The position numbers and the translations under genes are program-made. The notes under the pieces were generated by a model. That model was not told the origin of the DNA, did not search any database, and saw only the letters and a program-made list of their open reading frames with translations. From contig MU616638.1 in NCBI GenBank assembly GCA_025201705.1, positions 1 through 64,000 of the forward strand: a stretch of DNA of 64,000 bases, in the 5' to 3' direction. Source of the stretch: Dissophora ornata. Lineage: Eukaryota > Mortierellomycota > Mortierellomycetes > Mortierellales > Mortierellaceae. How positions within the stretch are numbered: position 1 is the first letter of the stretch; every line of letters begins with the position of its first letter. This document shows positions 22,183-34,117 of the stretch, piece after piece.

Positions 22183-22544
22183 CGTCGCTGATATTTATGT
22201 ACAACATATCAACAAGAAGACGAAGATGCGGCTTGAATAAAATGAAGAAAACGAAACATCAAATATTGAAACACGCCTTAATGAATCTGAACAGTCTGGG
22301 CTGGCGTACGACATCGACACTGTCTTCTCTGTGCTCAGGCACCTCATTCAACTCTTCTCATTAACCGAGTCCCTCGTCTCCTTCTGAGCAGCCCTGGCAT
22401 TCCCTCCCATCCACCAACAACTTTCGTTGACAGACACCCTTGACAGCTTGACGCAGCGAGCATTAATACAGCGGCTGGAATCCATCATCCAGCCTTGCTT
22501 CATCTCTCTTTCGGCCACACTCGCCTTGGCATAACAGAGCCATC
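22183..22544 (+). promoter_or_regulatory. Spacer and promoter of the mannosyltransferase gene
   Basis: 362 bases. The first part is the 3' untranslated region of the bHLH gene, rich in A near 22230-22270. The second part is CT-rich and precedes the next ATG. Nothing else was recognised. Confidence 0.4.
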
Positions 22545-24480
22545 ATGCTCTCATTACCACGGTCGCCTGTCTTGAAGCTGCTCATCCTGCTTCTGGTCAC
22601 CCTCTTCGTGCTCGCATTCAGGTTACGCAACCAATCCCTGTCCGATCAGAACTACTGGGATTTTACACAGCAGCAACAGCAACAACGGCAGCACCAGCAG
22701 CTGCCCGCAGAAGGCTCCAAGGAGCGTGTGCCATTGAGCACGTTCAAGGTATGTCTCGAAACCCCTTATTCTCATAAGTAATGGCAATCGTCAATTGCTG
22801 TCAACTGAGCTAACAGTCTGTCGTTTGGATATTCAAATCTCTAGGTCCCGGAGAATCTGCATCTGACCCACGATGTTGCGATCCCTCACAACATCCCACC
22901 CTGGACTAGGGCTGACACAGAAATGCTTGGAACTTCTATCGGATTTACTTTGAAGGCAGAGATGCTGCGCCAAGATTACGCACCCGACGAGGATCTGTCC
23001 GGTAGGCCTGAACGCATCAACTTTGCCGAGATCTCTCGCGCCGAACGATTGTACAAGGCGTTGTGGAACCATGTGCATCCGCTCTATCAATCGCTCTCAG
23101 GAAATGATCGCGAGCGTGAGGTGCAGTTGCTGGCTATGGCCAAGACGAGACCCGAAGTGGATTTCTTTATGAAGTTGGAGAAGAGACTGTATCCTTGGGT
23201 TCATCGCGGTCGCCTGTCATCGTTTTCGCTGCATAATACATACAAGGGCAAGGGACTTGTCTTTTGTGCGGGCAACGGGCAGTTTGAGTTTGTAGTGACG
23301 TCCATCCAAGCAATCAGGAACCGACTCAAGTCAACATTGCCGATCCAGGTGTTCCATATGGGAGAGCAAGATCTTTCGAGAGAGCGCCAGACGTATCTGA
23401 GAGAAATGGCGTCAAATATTGAGATTGTGGATGTGACACAGATCCTGGATAATGATCATATGCGTCTGGGAGGGTGGGCTATCAAGCCCTTTGCTATGCT
23501 AGCATCTAGCTTTGAGGAAGTCATGTTTGTTGACGCGGATGCCTATTTCTTGCAGGTATGGGATTATCTAGATTGGTTTTCCAGTTCGCCACGAAGTGTG
23601 TTTTATAGAATTGGGGCCAGATCAACTAACGGTTACGGTTTGGATGCAAACATAGGACCCAGCGGTGTTGTTTGAGGATCCGGGATATTTGGCGACAGGC
23701 GCATTGTTCTTCTACGATAGGACCCTCTTCGCCGACTGGACTGTTGGGCCTGACTGGATCAGGTCAATAATGCCCATCATGTCGACCTTCCCCACTGTGT
23801 CTCGCATGTTCAACATGATCTCGACACACGAGCAGGAGTCAGGTGTAGTTGTGATCAACAAAAAGACACGATTCCCAGGCATAATGTCGATCTGTAAGAT
23901 GAATGGCCAGTGGGAACGTGATCTTTATAGCTACAGAGTTTTCCATGGTGATAAAGAGACGTTCTGGGTTGGATTCGAGATGGTCCAGGAGCCCTACGCA
24001 TTCATGCGCAACTATGGAGGTGTGATCGGAGAGCTCCGGCCGGACAATGATCAATCAGTCTGTGGAGCACAGCTACATGAGGACTACCAGGGCAACCCCT
24101 TGTGGTGGAACGGCGGATTGTACCGTAACAAGAACGAGGGTATTACTAGATACCTCGAGTTTGGCTACTGGATGTCTGGCGGTGGACACCAAGAACATCG
24201 CGAGCGGTTTACTCGAGACAAGGAGGTGATGATCCAGGTGTTGACAGAGCTGGGACTTGGCTCGAGCGATGAACTGAAGGTGGAAACCCGAGACCCAGAG
24301 TGGGACTTTAGAGAGAGCTGTCTGGCCGGAGGTACGGTGCACTCTCTGACGCAAAGGGAAAAGGAGCTGGCGAACGGCTATGTGGGGATTGACAGAATTG
24401 CGAGAGTGGATGGCATGAAGATGGACAGGAATGAATACCCTGATCCAAAGGAACATAACTGGGACACTGCCGTAGCTTGA
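22545..24480 (+). CDS. Golgi alpha-1,3-mannosyltransferase, Mnn1-like (GT71)
   Basis: Adds mannose to glycans in the Golgi. Three exons (22545-22748, 22845-23555, 23656-24480), about 579 residues. Type II membrane topology: a short basic end, then one anchor (VLKLLILLLVTLFVLAF), then a Gln-rich stem. The catalytic domain has GKGLVFCAGNGQ, TLPIQVFHMGEQDLS, GGWAIKPFAMLASSFEEVMF and the DxD motif in VDADAYFLQ (near residue 299), followed across an intron by DPAVLFEDPGYLATG. This order is diagnostic of the Mnn1 family. A cell-wall mannan role is inferred. Confidence 0.92.
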
Positions 24481-25170
24481 TTCTAGTTAGCAGATTGACA
24501 TTATTTATTATAAAACAGGGGCATTTTGCTCGAGAAAGATCGAAATCGCGTCCTAGTTCCCATTGCCGTAGCATGCGAGCATGCATAGTCTTAATTTCCA
24601 AAGATCGTGCGAAATAAATAAATAAATAAATAAATATTTCGAATGTTGTTAACATGCTTGCTGGTCAACACATATTCCGGTTTGTTTGATGGTACGGCCA
24701 AAAGTGGGATTGCGGCATCGGCGTACAGGTTCTTGCTCCCCACTTGCTATTTGGGTCATCTGCCAGGACGATCGTGACAATGCAACAGCGACTGGCTGGA
24801 TGTTGGTTTCTCTGGACAGCCCCTTTTTTTCGTGTCTTCTGGGGTATGCGCCCAGTTCCTGAAAGAAGACCATCTGACAGCACACAAGAGAGCGCTGCTA
24901 TGCCGATGTCATCCGCCCGTTCTCTACTTCCTGGCCTTGTCTTCCTGCTTGTCTTTCCTCTCTCTTCTCCCTCTCACCATCATACACTCGCTTGCATCTA
25001 CTCCTCTACTTATCCCTGTGCTAACCGCCATCCCTGTCAGCCCTACCATCCCTGCCAGCTCTGCCAGCTCTGCCAGCCCTCCACCTCTCCGCGACCTGCT
25101 ATTCTCCCCTCACTCTAGCACGCCTCCGTCTTGGCTTGTACATCGAAACGCAAATCAATATCACCAAACA
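24481..25170 (+). promoter_or_regulatory. Spacer and promoter of the kelch gene
   Basis: 690 bases. It holds an AAAT tandem repeat (about 24610-24637), a CT-rich block (24940-25020) and a CTGCCAG-type repeat (25050-25082). Open frames here are repetitive Ser/Pro/Leu with no family similarity that I recognise. Confidence 0.45.
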
Positions 25171-27605
25171 ATGAAAAGATCTCGCCTGCCAATACGGAAA
25201 CGATCCGTAGCTCTTCTCCTCCTTTTCTCATCCTTGAACATCGACGCGGTGGTGATCCCACCTTCCCGTTGGGGCCACGTATCTGTAAGCAGAGGATATT
25301 ATTCCTTCCCCCTGCCGCTAACGGACAGCTCAGCTGTCTTGATTCACACCCCTCCGATATTTTTATTTTTTTGCTTTTCTTCTGACAAGGAGGCCATTTT
25401 TTTTTTCGACAACTAGGTCCTTTGTGGAAATCAGCTTTATATTCATGGGGGTCACACAGGGGTTAATCCCATGACAGCGCCGATCGGATCCGATCTTTAT
25501 TCTCTTGATATCTCCACAGCCTTCAACTCCTTTTCCGTACCTTGGGTCCAACTCACTCCAGGACCCTATGCCGCTTTTCATTCTGCGAGTCTATTGGGCT
25601 CAGGAAACGGATTGCTCGCTATCTATGGAGGAAATACTTCATTCGCCTCAACACCGTCAAATAATGGCTCAAATTCGTTGAACCTATATAATACGACCAC
25701 AGGAACATGGATGGCTTCTCCACTTCAAGATCCACCGAGGAGGGAGCTACACACGGCAGCATCTCGTCTTAGCGATGGAACTATGTTTGTATTCGGGGGG
25801 ATGGTGCTTTCCAACGACTTGTTATCGGAAACAACAACATCCGAGTTGTGGACGCTGGGAGGATACGTTAGTGTTAATACTACATCCTCCAACTCTACCA
25901 CATCAACAAAAGCACCGGCGCCTACAGGACTCTCAGCGGACACGGTAGGGTGGCAGAATATGGCCAGCCCCCAGGTGGGATCGGCCACGGACCGCTCGTC
26001 TCATACGGCGACATTGGTTCGATCCAGTGGCTTGCTGGTGGTCATAGGTGGCGTCTCTGCAGGAGCACTGGTGCCCATGTCAGAAATTTTGGTGTATGAC
26101 ACCACAGCAGGGACCTGGTCTGTGCAGACTGCCACGGGAGCTACACCACCGTTAAGGATGAACCATGTAGCAGCAGCCAGTAAGTTATTATCTCTCGGAT
26201 TTTTCTACACTGTCAATCGTCCTCTCTTGGATTACACCGAGTCTGCGCAAGCGTGATTTACTAACGCACACTTGCGTCATACATTTGCGTGGATCACAGC
26301 CAGTACTGGTCAAATTTACATTCACGGAGGGACAGATATTGGCGCGACAGCCTTCTTTGCAGATGTAGCCATTCTCGGTAAGGGATGAAATGTAAAAGTG
26401 AAAACGGAAGGGCCCGATCGAAGACTGATCCGAGCCGGATGTATAATTATATACATTTTTTTTTAAAAATACCACAGACACAACCTCTTGGACATGGAAT
26501 CAGCCTGCGATCGAAGGAACAGCACCTACAGGGTGCTATTCACATGCTGCAACGATTGTCGGAAACAATATGATAATGTCTTTCGGTAGGCATAATATGC
26601 AATATTTTATAGTGAGAATGTGCACTTTCACTTTCTAACTTCCAATGTGCCATGATCTCTACAGGTTTGACGGCTGGCGGCGCCACCAACAACATTTACA
26701 TTCTAGACACTACAACTAACACATGGCAGACATCCTATACCCCCAGTAACCTTTCGCTGACCTCCACAAATCCAGAAGATTGGCCAGGATATAAACCACC
26801 GCAAATTTCACCGACTGCACTGCCGACCAATAATGGCACACATCCATCGCCGCCGGGTGTAGAAAGTAACCACAAGCTCAGCATAGGATCCATCGTGGGA
26901 AGTATCGTTGGCGTCGTGGCTCTAACGGCGATTTTGTTTGTCACCGTACGTCGACATCGCCAACACCAAATAACGAGCAACAAGGCAAAGATGGCAGCCT
27001 ACTACGGACCAGATTTTTCAAACCAAAGGGGCTACAGACTGGAAGAGGCCTATCGACCAACAGGTATGGCCTTTGACGGTCCGCCCACGTCGTTCGGCCA
27101 AAGGATGGAGCAATTGTGGGGTAGCTTGGGTGCCGCCGCGTTCTGGCGCGGTGACAGAAGGGCCGCGAACCGGTCACAATCTCAGAGGCTGGAGGACCAG
27201 GAAGACGAAGAGAGCATGCGAGGGTTGCGGACGGCACCCATTACAGATCAGGATATCTTTTTGGATGCTGTGCATAGGGCGCGATCTAGGGTGGGCAGGT
27301 TCTCGCCGGTGTTTGCGCCACTCCAGCAACCTATCAGACCCGGTTCGCCATCATCGCCTCGATCACCCAAACTGGTATCTGCGGGAATCAGCAGTCCTTT
27401 GAGGAGTGGAGAAGAAGAATACCTGGAAGTTGAAGATGCAACACATGGTCGCAGTTATTCCGATGGATTTGAGAACACGATGCTTGAGATGGATGTTCAG
27501 ATGGTTGCGGTGCCTAGAGGGCGACTGTACGTTGTTAACCCATCGGACGAGGCCCTTGCTGGCCATGATCCTGGACATACTGAGCAACGGCACCCTGAAC
27601 CATGA
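25171..27605 (+). CDS. Kelch-repeat single-pass membrane protein
   Basis: Five exons (25171-25284, 25417-26179, 26300-26377, 26478-26585, 26665-27605), about 667 residues. The start gives a signal peptide (SVALLLLFSSLNIDA). Kelch blades are visible as repeated GG turns followed by W: QLYIHGGHTG, LLAIYGGN, TMFVFGGM, LLVVIGGVSAG, QIYIHGGTD and NIYILDTTTNTWQ, making a likely six-bladed propeller. Many N-x-S/T sites suggest glycosylation. A transmembrane helix (GSIVGSIVGVVALTAILFVTV, near residue 428) leads to a 220-residue cytoplasmic tail with Ser/Pro clusters. The architecture is common in Mortierellales cell-surface proteins; the function is unknown. Confidence 0.85.
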
Positions 27606-27940
27606 GCCCACAGTAGTCCTGTTTCTGCATCCTGTATGAATAAAGAGAAACGAAGCAATACTACCATGCGCGTGTGATAATGCATTTGGGCAATTGGGCA
27701 ATTGAGCAATTACTTTAAGGGGCGGCTAGCCTGAACTATTGAAGACTCTTCCAACCTCATTGTTACTCTCCACCAGCCTTTAAAACAGATGCCTTGTTGA
27801 TGCAGCGGCCGATGAGCACTTGAAGGACACCCCAGCTCCCCCCCTCTCTCCTTCCTGCTCCTTCTCCACTCCCCTCCCCACTCGACCACCACCACCGCCT
27901 ACTCCTTTCCTTGCTGGCAGGACAGCCCCGGACAGTCACG
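27606..27940 (+). promoter_or_regulatory. Spacer and promoter of VPS38/UVRAG
   Basis: 335 bases between two + strand genes. A CT/C-rich block at 27830-27905 directly precedes the ATG. GGCAATTGGGCAATTGAGCAATT at 27687-27710 is a small tandem repeat. No gene is seen here. Confidence 0.4.
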
Positions 27941-30900
27941 ATGGACATGAGCCAGACTCGCCTCAAGCAGAGACAAAGACTCGAGCCCACCCAGGTGAGA
28001 GACGCGGCTCTATTGCTCTTTAAAGCAAGGGCCCGCGCACGGCCAGATAACAGGGAGCAGTGCCACTGCAGGAACATCGCAGCAGGACACTAGAGAAGGG
28101 CAGGCGCTCGTTCAGGACAGGAAAGTCGGGCGAGTTTTTTTTTTTTGTAGCAGCGATTGAACAGCGACATCAAGAAGAGGACACAACCTTACACATGCGA
28201 TGGTCACAGTAAGGACGCGAATGGGGACTACCAGCATGCCCTTTTTTTGTACGCCAACAGCAGCCTCAAACATGACATTGCAGCAGGAGGGGCATTCTTT
28301 CTGTTGCACTTGCTTGCCACCTTCAGGATTTTGCACTGCTGTCCACACTGCAGCCCGAAGACCACAGCTCGTCGAGAGTGCAGCAGCCTGCATATTCTAT
28401 GCCAATGTTATGTCAGCATTGCAGGGGTCACATGGATTGATAGATGACGGGATTCTGGAAAAGACAAAAGCCCGTCCAGGGGACGCCATTTGCCGAGGAG
28501 TAAAGACAAAGAAACTGACCCCGTCTCACTTGTCCCTGCTCTCGAACTTGATCGACAATCGCAAAATCTTAGCGACGTATTCGTCATATCCAATGTCTCC
28601 TCGCCCGGAACCTCACCTTCACCCAAAACGCGAATCAGAGGACCCTGGCTTCCGTGCTATTCCATCAGCCGGCGTCTCATTATCAATACGACACCCATTT
28701 CAGCCATTCAGCGACCAGCAATAACAGCCTCTACAATCATACGCTGCCTCATCACCATCACACCCGATCTCTCACGCCCGCCTTGGAGCTGCCTTCTGGC
28801 GCTTCATCCCCAACAAAGAGCTACTTCAGGTCGCCATGGAAGAGCTATTATCAGGGGGTCCAAAAGGCCAAAGGCCCAGGATCTGATGCTGGCTCTATTA
28901 CGGCGTCAGAGTCTGGCAGGGCCTCGTCAGTGATCAAGGAACCAATAGCTCGCTTGTCAGCAGGAATTAAGGCAACAGTCTTCAGCATCGGGCACTCCGT
29001 AGAGTCGGACTATACATCTGAATCAGGATCCGGCTCGGCGGCAGGTACTAAAAAGTCAAGGGTGCAGTCCAGGGTATCTACAGATCTTTCAATCGCGCGC
29101 CCGAGTTCCAACGATGTGCGCAGGCAACAGCAACAACAGTCAGGAGAGGAACAATTTTTCTCGGGGCGTCTCTCGAGAGAATCATCCTCTGATCCGAGCA
29201 CGCCGCCACCACCTCCAACACCTAATCGTGACAAATACCTTTCGCCTAGCAATGATATCGTCTTGCGCTCAGTTAAAGATCCTCGGGGTTATAGTGCTGG
29301 CACCAACTTACGGGAACAGTCAAGTCATTCAGATACAGAAATCGAAACCGACTTCCGGCTACCGCCATTCGCATCGAAATCGAAGGGAAACTCTTTGCCT
29401 ATTCTTTTGGATTCTTACTTCACGCTCCACGAACCCACCAATGGTAATACCGCTGACCGTTCCCATTGGCATCTCATGACAAGCTCGGTGATAAAGGCAA
29501 GATCTGACCCAACAGTTTTTTTTACCACGGATAGACGAAGTCATTTATACCAGCGAGACCGTTATGGACTCAAACGTAAGCATGCAAGATAAACGCTCGT
29601 ATCATTTCTCCCGTACAGCGCCTTTTGACAGCCAATCGTCTTACCTATTGATTGCATCTAGAATCCTAAATATTGCCCATTAGAGGAGCATCTATTCATG
29701 GATCCAACTGCACGCCGCTCGAGTAATGTTGTTGTCAGGATATGGGCCAGTCATCGCGGGTCTGACTATTTTCCTCTTTTAGAGTGGCGCGTAGATCTTT
29801 GTTGTCTGAGGTTTATCGGGAAGGAACTTCGAGATTTGCCCACCAGTCTACCCAACAACACCATTATATTTGAATTTGAGAATGGGTTCTATACCGCCCC
29901 CGACGATGACGACATGGCGGATCATCCGCACGTGCCTCAACTGGAGCCTATCGCTACGATGCTGGGAGGAGGAGTTAGTCCGTCGTACACGTACGAGTCC
30001 GTTATGCGGTTGAACAACTTGCACGAGTGTATAGCAGACACAAAGAAATCTAGAGACGAAATTAAGCTCAACATCGAGGTGGCCCTCAACAAGGAAAATG
30101 CACCGATGCTCATGGTAATCTTAGAACTGAGAAATCGATGAAGAACCTTGGGTCTCGTGACAACTCCAAGCATCGTGCTCCTTGTTAACAGGAATGTCAT
30201 CATCTTTGCAGCAAAAACGCCGAGGGGAATGCACGGAGCGCTTGTGGCATTTACAGCGACAAGTGGGTCACGAACTCAATGTTTTGGAAGAAGGTTAGCA
30301 AGAATTTGACGTTTGGAATCCCTTCGAGCTTTATTTGGGCTTCCCTCTAATCAGTAATATTTCACTCTCTGTTCTCATTTCAGCTCAGGATAGGGTTGTG
30401 ACGTTGCGGCGGGAGCATGCGTTACGGCGGAAAGCTCTTGCAGAGTCTAAGGAACGTGGGCAGACACAGGAGATGTATTTGGAAGAGAATCTCTCGAATC
30501 TTGCAAACAACAAGGAGAGTCTTTTCCATGTGCTGAAGGAGTATTCCACAGTGCGGATGGAGATGATTGCAACATTGTTCACGATATTTCCCGTAACGGA
30601 GGTGTGTGTTTATAATTGCCGGGCATTCGGGCAATGGAGGACATATATCGCTTTCGCCATCCGGAGCCGACACTAATCGTCCCTCAAATTCATATCTCGC
30701 CATAGTCTGAGACAGACCCTAGCCTCCTGAAGATCTGCAATGTGCCACTGCCCAACTCTGTTTATGTCGGTACGTATCTGCGAGGAGGGCCACGAGAGTA
30801 GCGTCGATCAATTGGGGTGTTCAACTCTAATCATTACAGATCTTAAATAATCAACGAACAATTGATAGGCGTGGACGAGGAGGCAGTTGCTGTTGGATTG

Positions 30901-32176
30901 GGATTCGCTTGCCATCTTGTGGTCATGCTTGCCCACTACCTCTGTGTGCCACTGCGATATCCTCTCACACCCATGGGTTCTAGGGCGCTTGTACTCGATC
31001 CTGTTTCGCTCTTGGTCGGTCCCAAGATGTAAGTGCACTCAACGCCCTTTCGGATTAAGGTGTCACAAAGGAGAATAGCAGCTATTAACAAAGCTATGCT
31101 CTCCATAGATTTCCGCTCTACGCAAAAGGCCAGGATGCACATCGGTTCGATTATGGCGTGTTTCTGCTGAATAAGGACGTTGAGCAGGTATAATTTCTGT
31201 TAGTTTTATGATGTGAAATGTGGAGGGGTGTAGCGAATACTAACAACATTGTGGACAACCTCAACGTAGCTCGTGAATTCGCAAGGCTTGCAGCTTATGG
31301 ATCTCCGGAAAACGCTCCCTAACTTGCGGCATCTTATGGAAACGCTGCTTACATCTTCTCCCAGGTAATTGAGTGAAACCGGTAAACTCGTCTCGATATG
31401 ATTTTCCATTGCAATCCTTCGCTGACAAGACATTTCCATTTATAAGTCAATCGACGCTATACCGATCCAAGGTTGTTAGTCGCAAGAGACAAGATCGTCA
31501 GGAACAGGAGCGTCTGAATGACCTTTTTGTTATCTCGCTGGAGCAGCGTGAGTTCGACCATATTCTGAATCCAAGGCTGCAAATCAACACAACAAGTGAC
31601 GATAGTCAAGATCAAACAGAGGCGGGGAGACGTCTTCATGAAAGGAGTCCATCCACGACAAAGGCCAACACTACTAGCGAACGTTCTGCATTAGTACGGG
31701 AATATGACCCTATTGACGGAGACTACTTGCTGATCCTGGATAACGCATCGACAAAGTCACCCATGAGCCGGAACGAGAGCAACAGTAGTGAAGCATCTAC
31801 GGTTGAGCGCGTGGAACCTCAGCCGAGGTGCGTAGAAAGCGAACCACAGCATTTGCAGGCAATACAACAGCTACAACCCCAGCTACAACCACCACCATCA
31901 CAACAACAACAACCTCAACAGCAGCAGGAGCAAAGTGAATTGGTGGACGATGTTGTACCATCTCTAAATGGCACTCGATCTCTAAAATCCACAGAGACGG
32001 TCGTAGCAAACACGAATCAACGGGGCCGGCGACTAAGCGATAAGTTTGCGGCAGGGAGTCGTGATGGGGACCGAGGTAATACGAAAGACATAATACATCG
32101 GCATGCTCATAGCCCAGGACACACATTGCCGACTACAGCGCCCGCCACTTCTGGTGTCGTAGAGGCTAGTGGATAA
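27941..32176 (+). CDS. VPS38/UVRAG subunit of the endosomal PI3-kinase complex II
   Basis: Partner of Vps34, Vps15 and Beclin/Vps30 for making PI3P on endosomes. Eleven exons join in frame: 27941-27994, 28573-29443, 29535-29575, 29662-30114, 30212-30293, 30384-30592, 30706-30769, 30869-31028, 31109-31187, 31270-31364 and 31447-32176, about 945 residues. Conserved parts in order: RRIRHIQCLLARNL, the C2 part (LLDSYFTLHE, then DEVIYTSETVMDSNNPKYCP, WRVDLCCLRFIGKEL), a coiled coil (LWHLQRQVGHELNVLEE), and the BARA-like C-terminal half (LPNSVYV, VPLRYPL, FPLYAKGQD, FDYGVFLLNKDVEQ, DLRKTLPNLRHLM). An insert of roughly 250 residues rich in Ser separates the first helix from the C2 strand. The tail is Gln-rich. 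Confidence 0.9.
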
Positions 32177-32319
32177 TACTGCTGGACGAAAATGTAAAAA
32201 GAAAAAGAAAAAAGAAAAAAAAAAGGCCATCATGGGCAACATATGCTGGCCAAGCTCGAAAATAAATAAGGCCACTTGTATCATAGCATACACATAGACT
32301 ACTGTGACCGACGTTGCTT

Positions 32320-33855
32320 TTATTCCAATCGCCTGATATCATCCTGAACAACTTCTATACGGCGCATGATATCTGAGTATGCATCGACGATTATGTTGAA
32401 CTCGTTTCCCGCGCTTTGGTATTGATGCAGTAGAGCGGCATTGTGGTTTATCTGTAACTCAAGAGCTTGCTTCTTCTGATCCAGGGCATCACTACAAAGC
32501 GGAAATAAAATATGTCAATGTGTCGTCTGTCGCAAATGGGATCGTGGAACAATCGCTCTTTTACTCTTTTTGACTTTGCTTACCGAACTTGCGTCAATTG
32601 CGCCACAATATCCTTGTCATATACAGACTCTTGCATTGATACTCTCAGGATCCTAAGAGTACGTCGTGTCGTTAGACCAACATTGTTATACTTTCCAATC
32701 GTTACAAGGAAGCGGAAACACGTCTGTATTCGTTTGACACATACTCCAACTTTAGGACCACGGAATCCACCATTTGTGAAAAATACTCTTTAAACGTCAG
32801 GTCCTGTTCCAATTGATACCGGATCATAAACTCGGTAAGAATCTCCCATAGAACCACAATAGACTGCTGTAGTGTCTCGAACAGCTCCTTGGACCTGTGT
32901 TGGATTGCTATCTCCTGCACAACTGCAACTTCTTTGATCCCATCCAGAAACAAGAGCTGCTTCTTGACAACCGAGATTACGTCTGACATGGATCTCGCAG
33001 GCAATGCAGGCTGTGGTGGTCGCTGGTCGTTGGTTGCGGGTATAGAGGCGTTGTTGCCGCTGGCTCCACTATTGTAAAGGGCAATAACATCCTGAACCTT
33101 TTGCTGGATCGATTGCTGGATGGCTTCTGTCATGGGCTGAGAAAATTCGTCAAGAGCATCAACATGCGGACGTAATTGTTCGAGCGTAAAAATATCCAGA
33201 CCCAACTCTTCATCCTGCTCTTGAATCAGATCCTGGTCTTGAATGTTGTCTTCCATAGATTTATCACCCCAGTTCGCCAATACCTCCATTAATGAGGTTG
33301 TCTTGGTAGTTGTCGTCGCGTCTCCATAATCTTGGCTCTTTCCTCGAAAAGGGTATGGTCCATTGCCCTGGTTCTTCTTGTCGGCGCCACTGTCGTGGTG
33401 GTCTTTATTGGTGTCTGTTGTAATTACCAATCGTCGCACTTCCAAGATACTGATGATACGGTCGATGTGGGCAGCAATTCGCCGTTGTAGGCCTGCAGCT
33501 TGATTCGAAAGCGCCGTATCTGCACCACCTTGACGATGATTGTCCAGAGGCAAGAAGCGCAGCTGGTCGACGGGCTCAAATAGTGTCTTCGTCTCAAGAT
33601 ATCCTTTTTTATGCTTTAGATTGTATCGCGCCTATGGGACAGTTCCATTCCTAGGAGGTGAGATTTTTGTTGTAACGTGTGTGGGGTGTCCCTTGCTCGC
33701 ACTTGAGTGAAGAAGGGGCGAAAGTTTGTTACCTGGTGCAGCTCTCGATCGTATTCGAGGCTTAGTCCAGTTGGCGCAAGGAATCGAGTGTTCAGGTCAT
33801 TAATGAGTTCAGAGAGATCTGGGTGTTGCTCGAGGTTGTGTAGTGGGGCTTGCAT
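32320..33855 (-). CDS. HAUS augmin-like complex subunit 4
   Basis: Augmin recruits gamma-tubulin to existing spindle microtubules so that new ones branch off. Four exons (33855-33733, 33631-32745, 32652-32584, 32491-32320), about 416 residues. The N-terminus aligns with HAUS4 (NLEQHPDLSELINDLNTRFL then TGLSLEYDRELHQ, ARYNLKHKKGYLETKTLF). The C-terminal half is coiled coil with the conserved LKLEILRVSMQESVYDKDIV, then a helix ending NEFNIIVDAYSDIMRRIE. Augmin is absent from budding and fission yeasts but known in Aspergillus and animals. The start may be extended by an unseen upstream exon. Tail-to-tail with VPS38, 143 bp apart. Confidence 0.75.
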
Positions 33856-34117
33856 CTCGAGAACATGGTTTCCAAAGGTGTGTTGCCTGATTAGCGTCGA
33901 AAAGAGAGGGCGCGCCTTGTTCTGAGCTTTCTTTTCGCATTTGCTACATCATGCGAATGAGACGGAGGCCACAATCGCCTTTCACTTCCTGGCACTGGCT
34001 GGTGGAAACCCTTAAGTCATTTAATGTGATATGTATGTAGCGGAAAAATGAACTTTCTACAAAATGAGAGAAATCCATCAAGTATCCACTGACTTTGCTT
34101 ATGAGTACATGCCAGGT

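Noticed and set aside
29444..29534. Read-through of the VPS38 frame into DRSHWHLMTSSVIKARSD
   Set aside because: The conserved VIYTSETVMDSN is in another frame; removing an intron with donor GTAATA (29444) and acceptor ATAG (29534) restores it.
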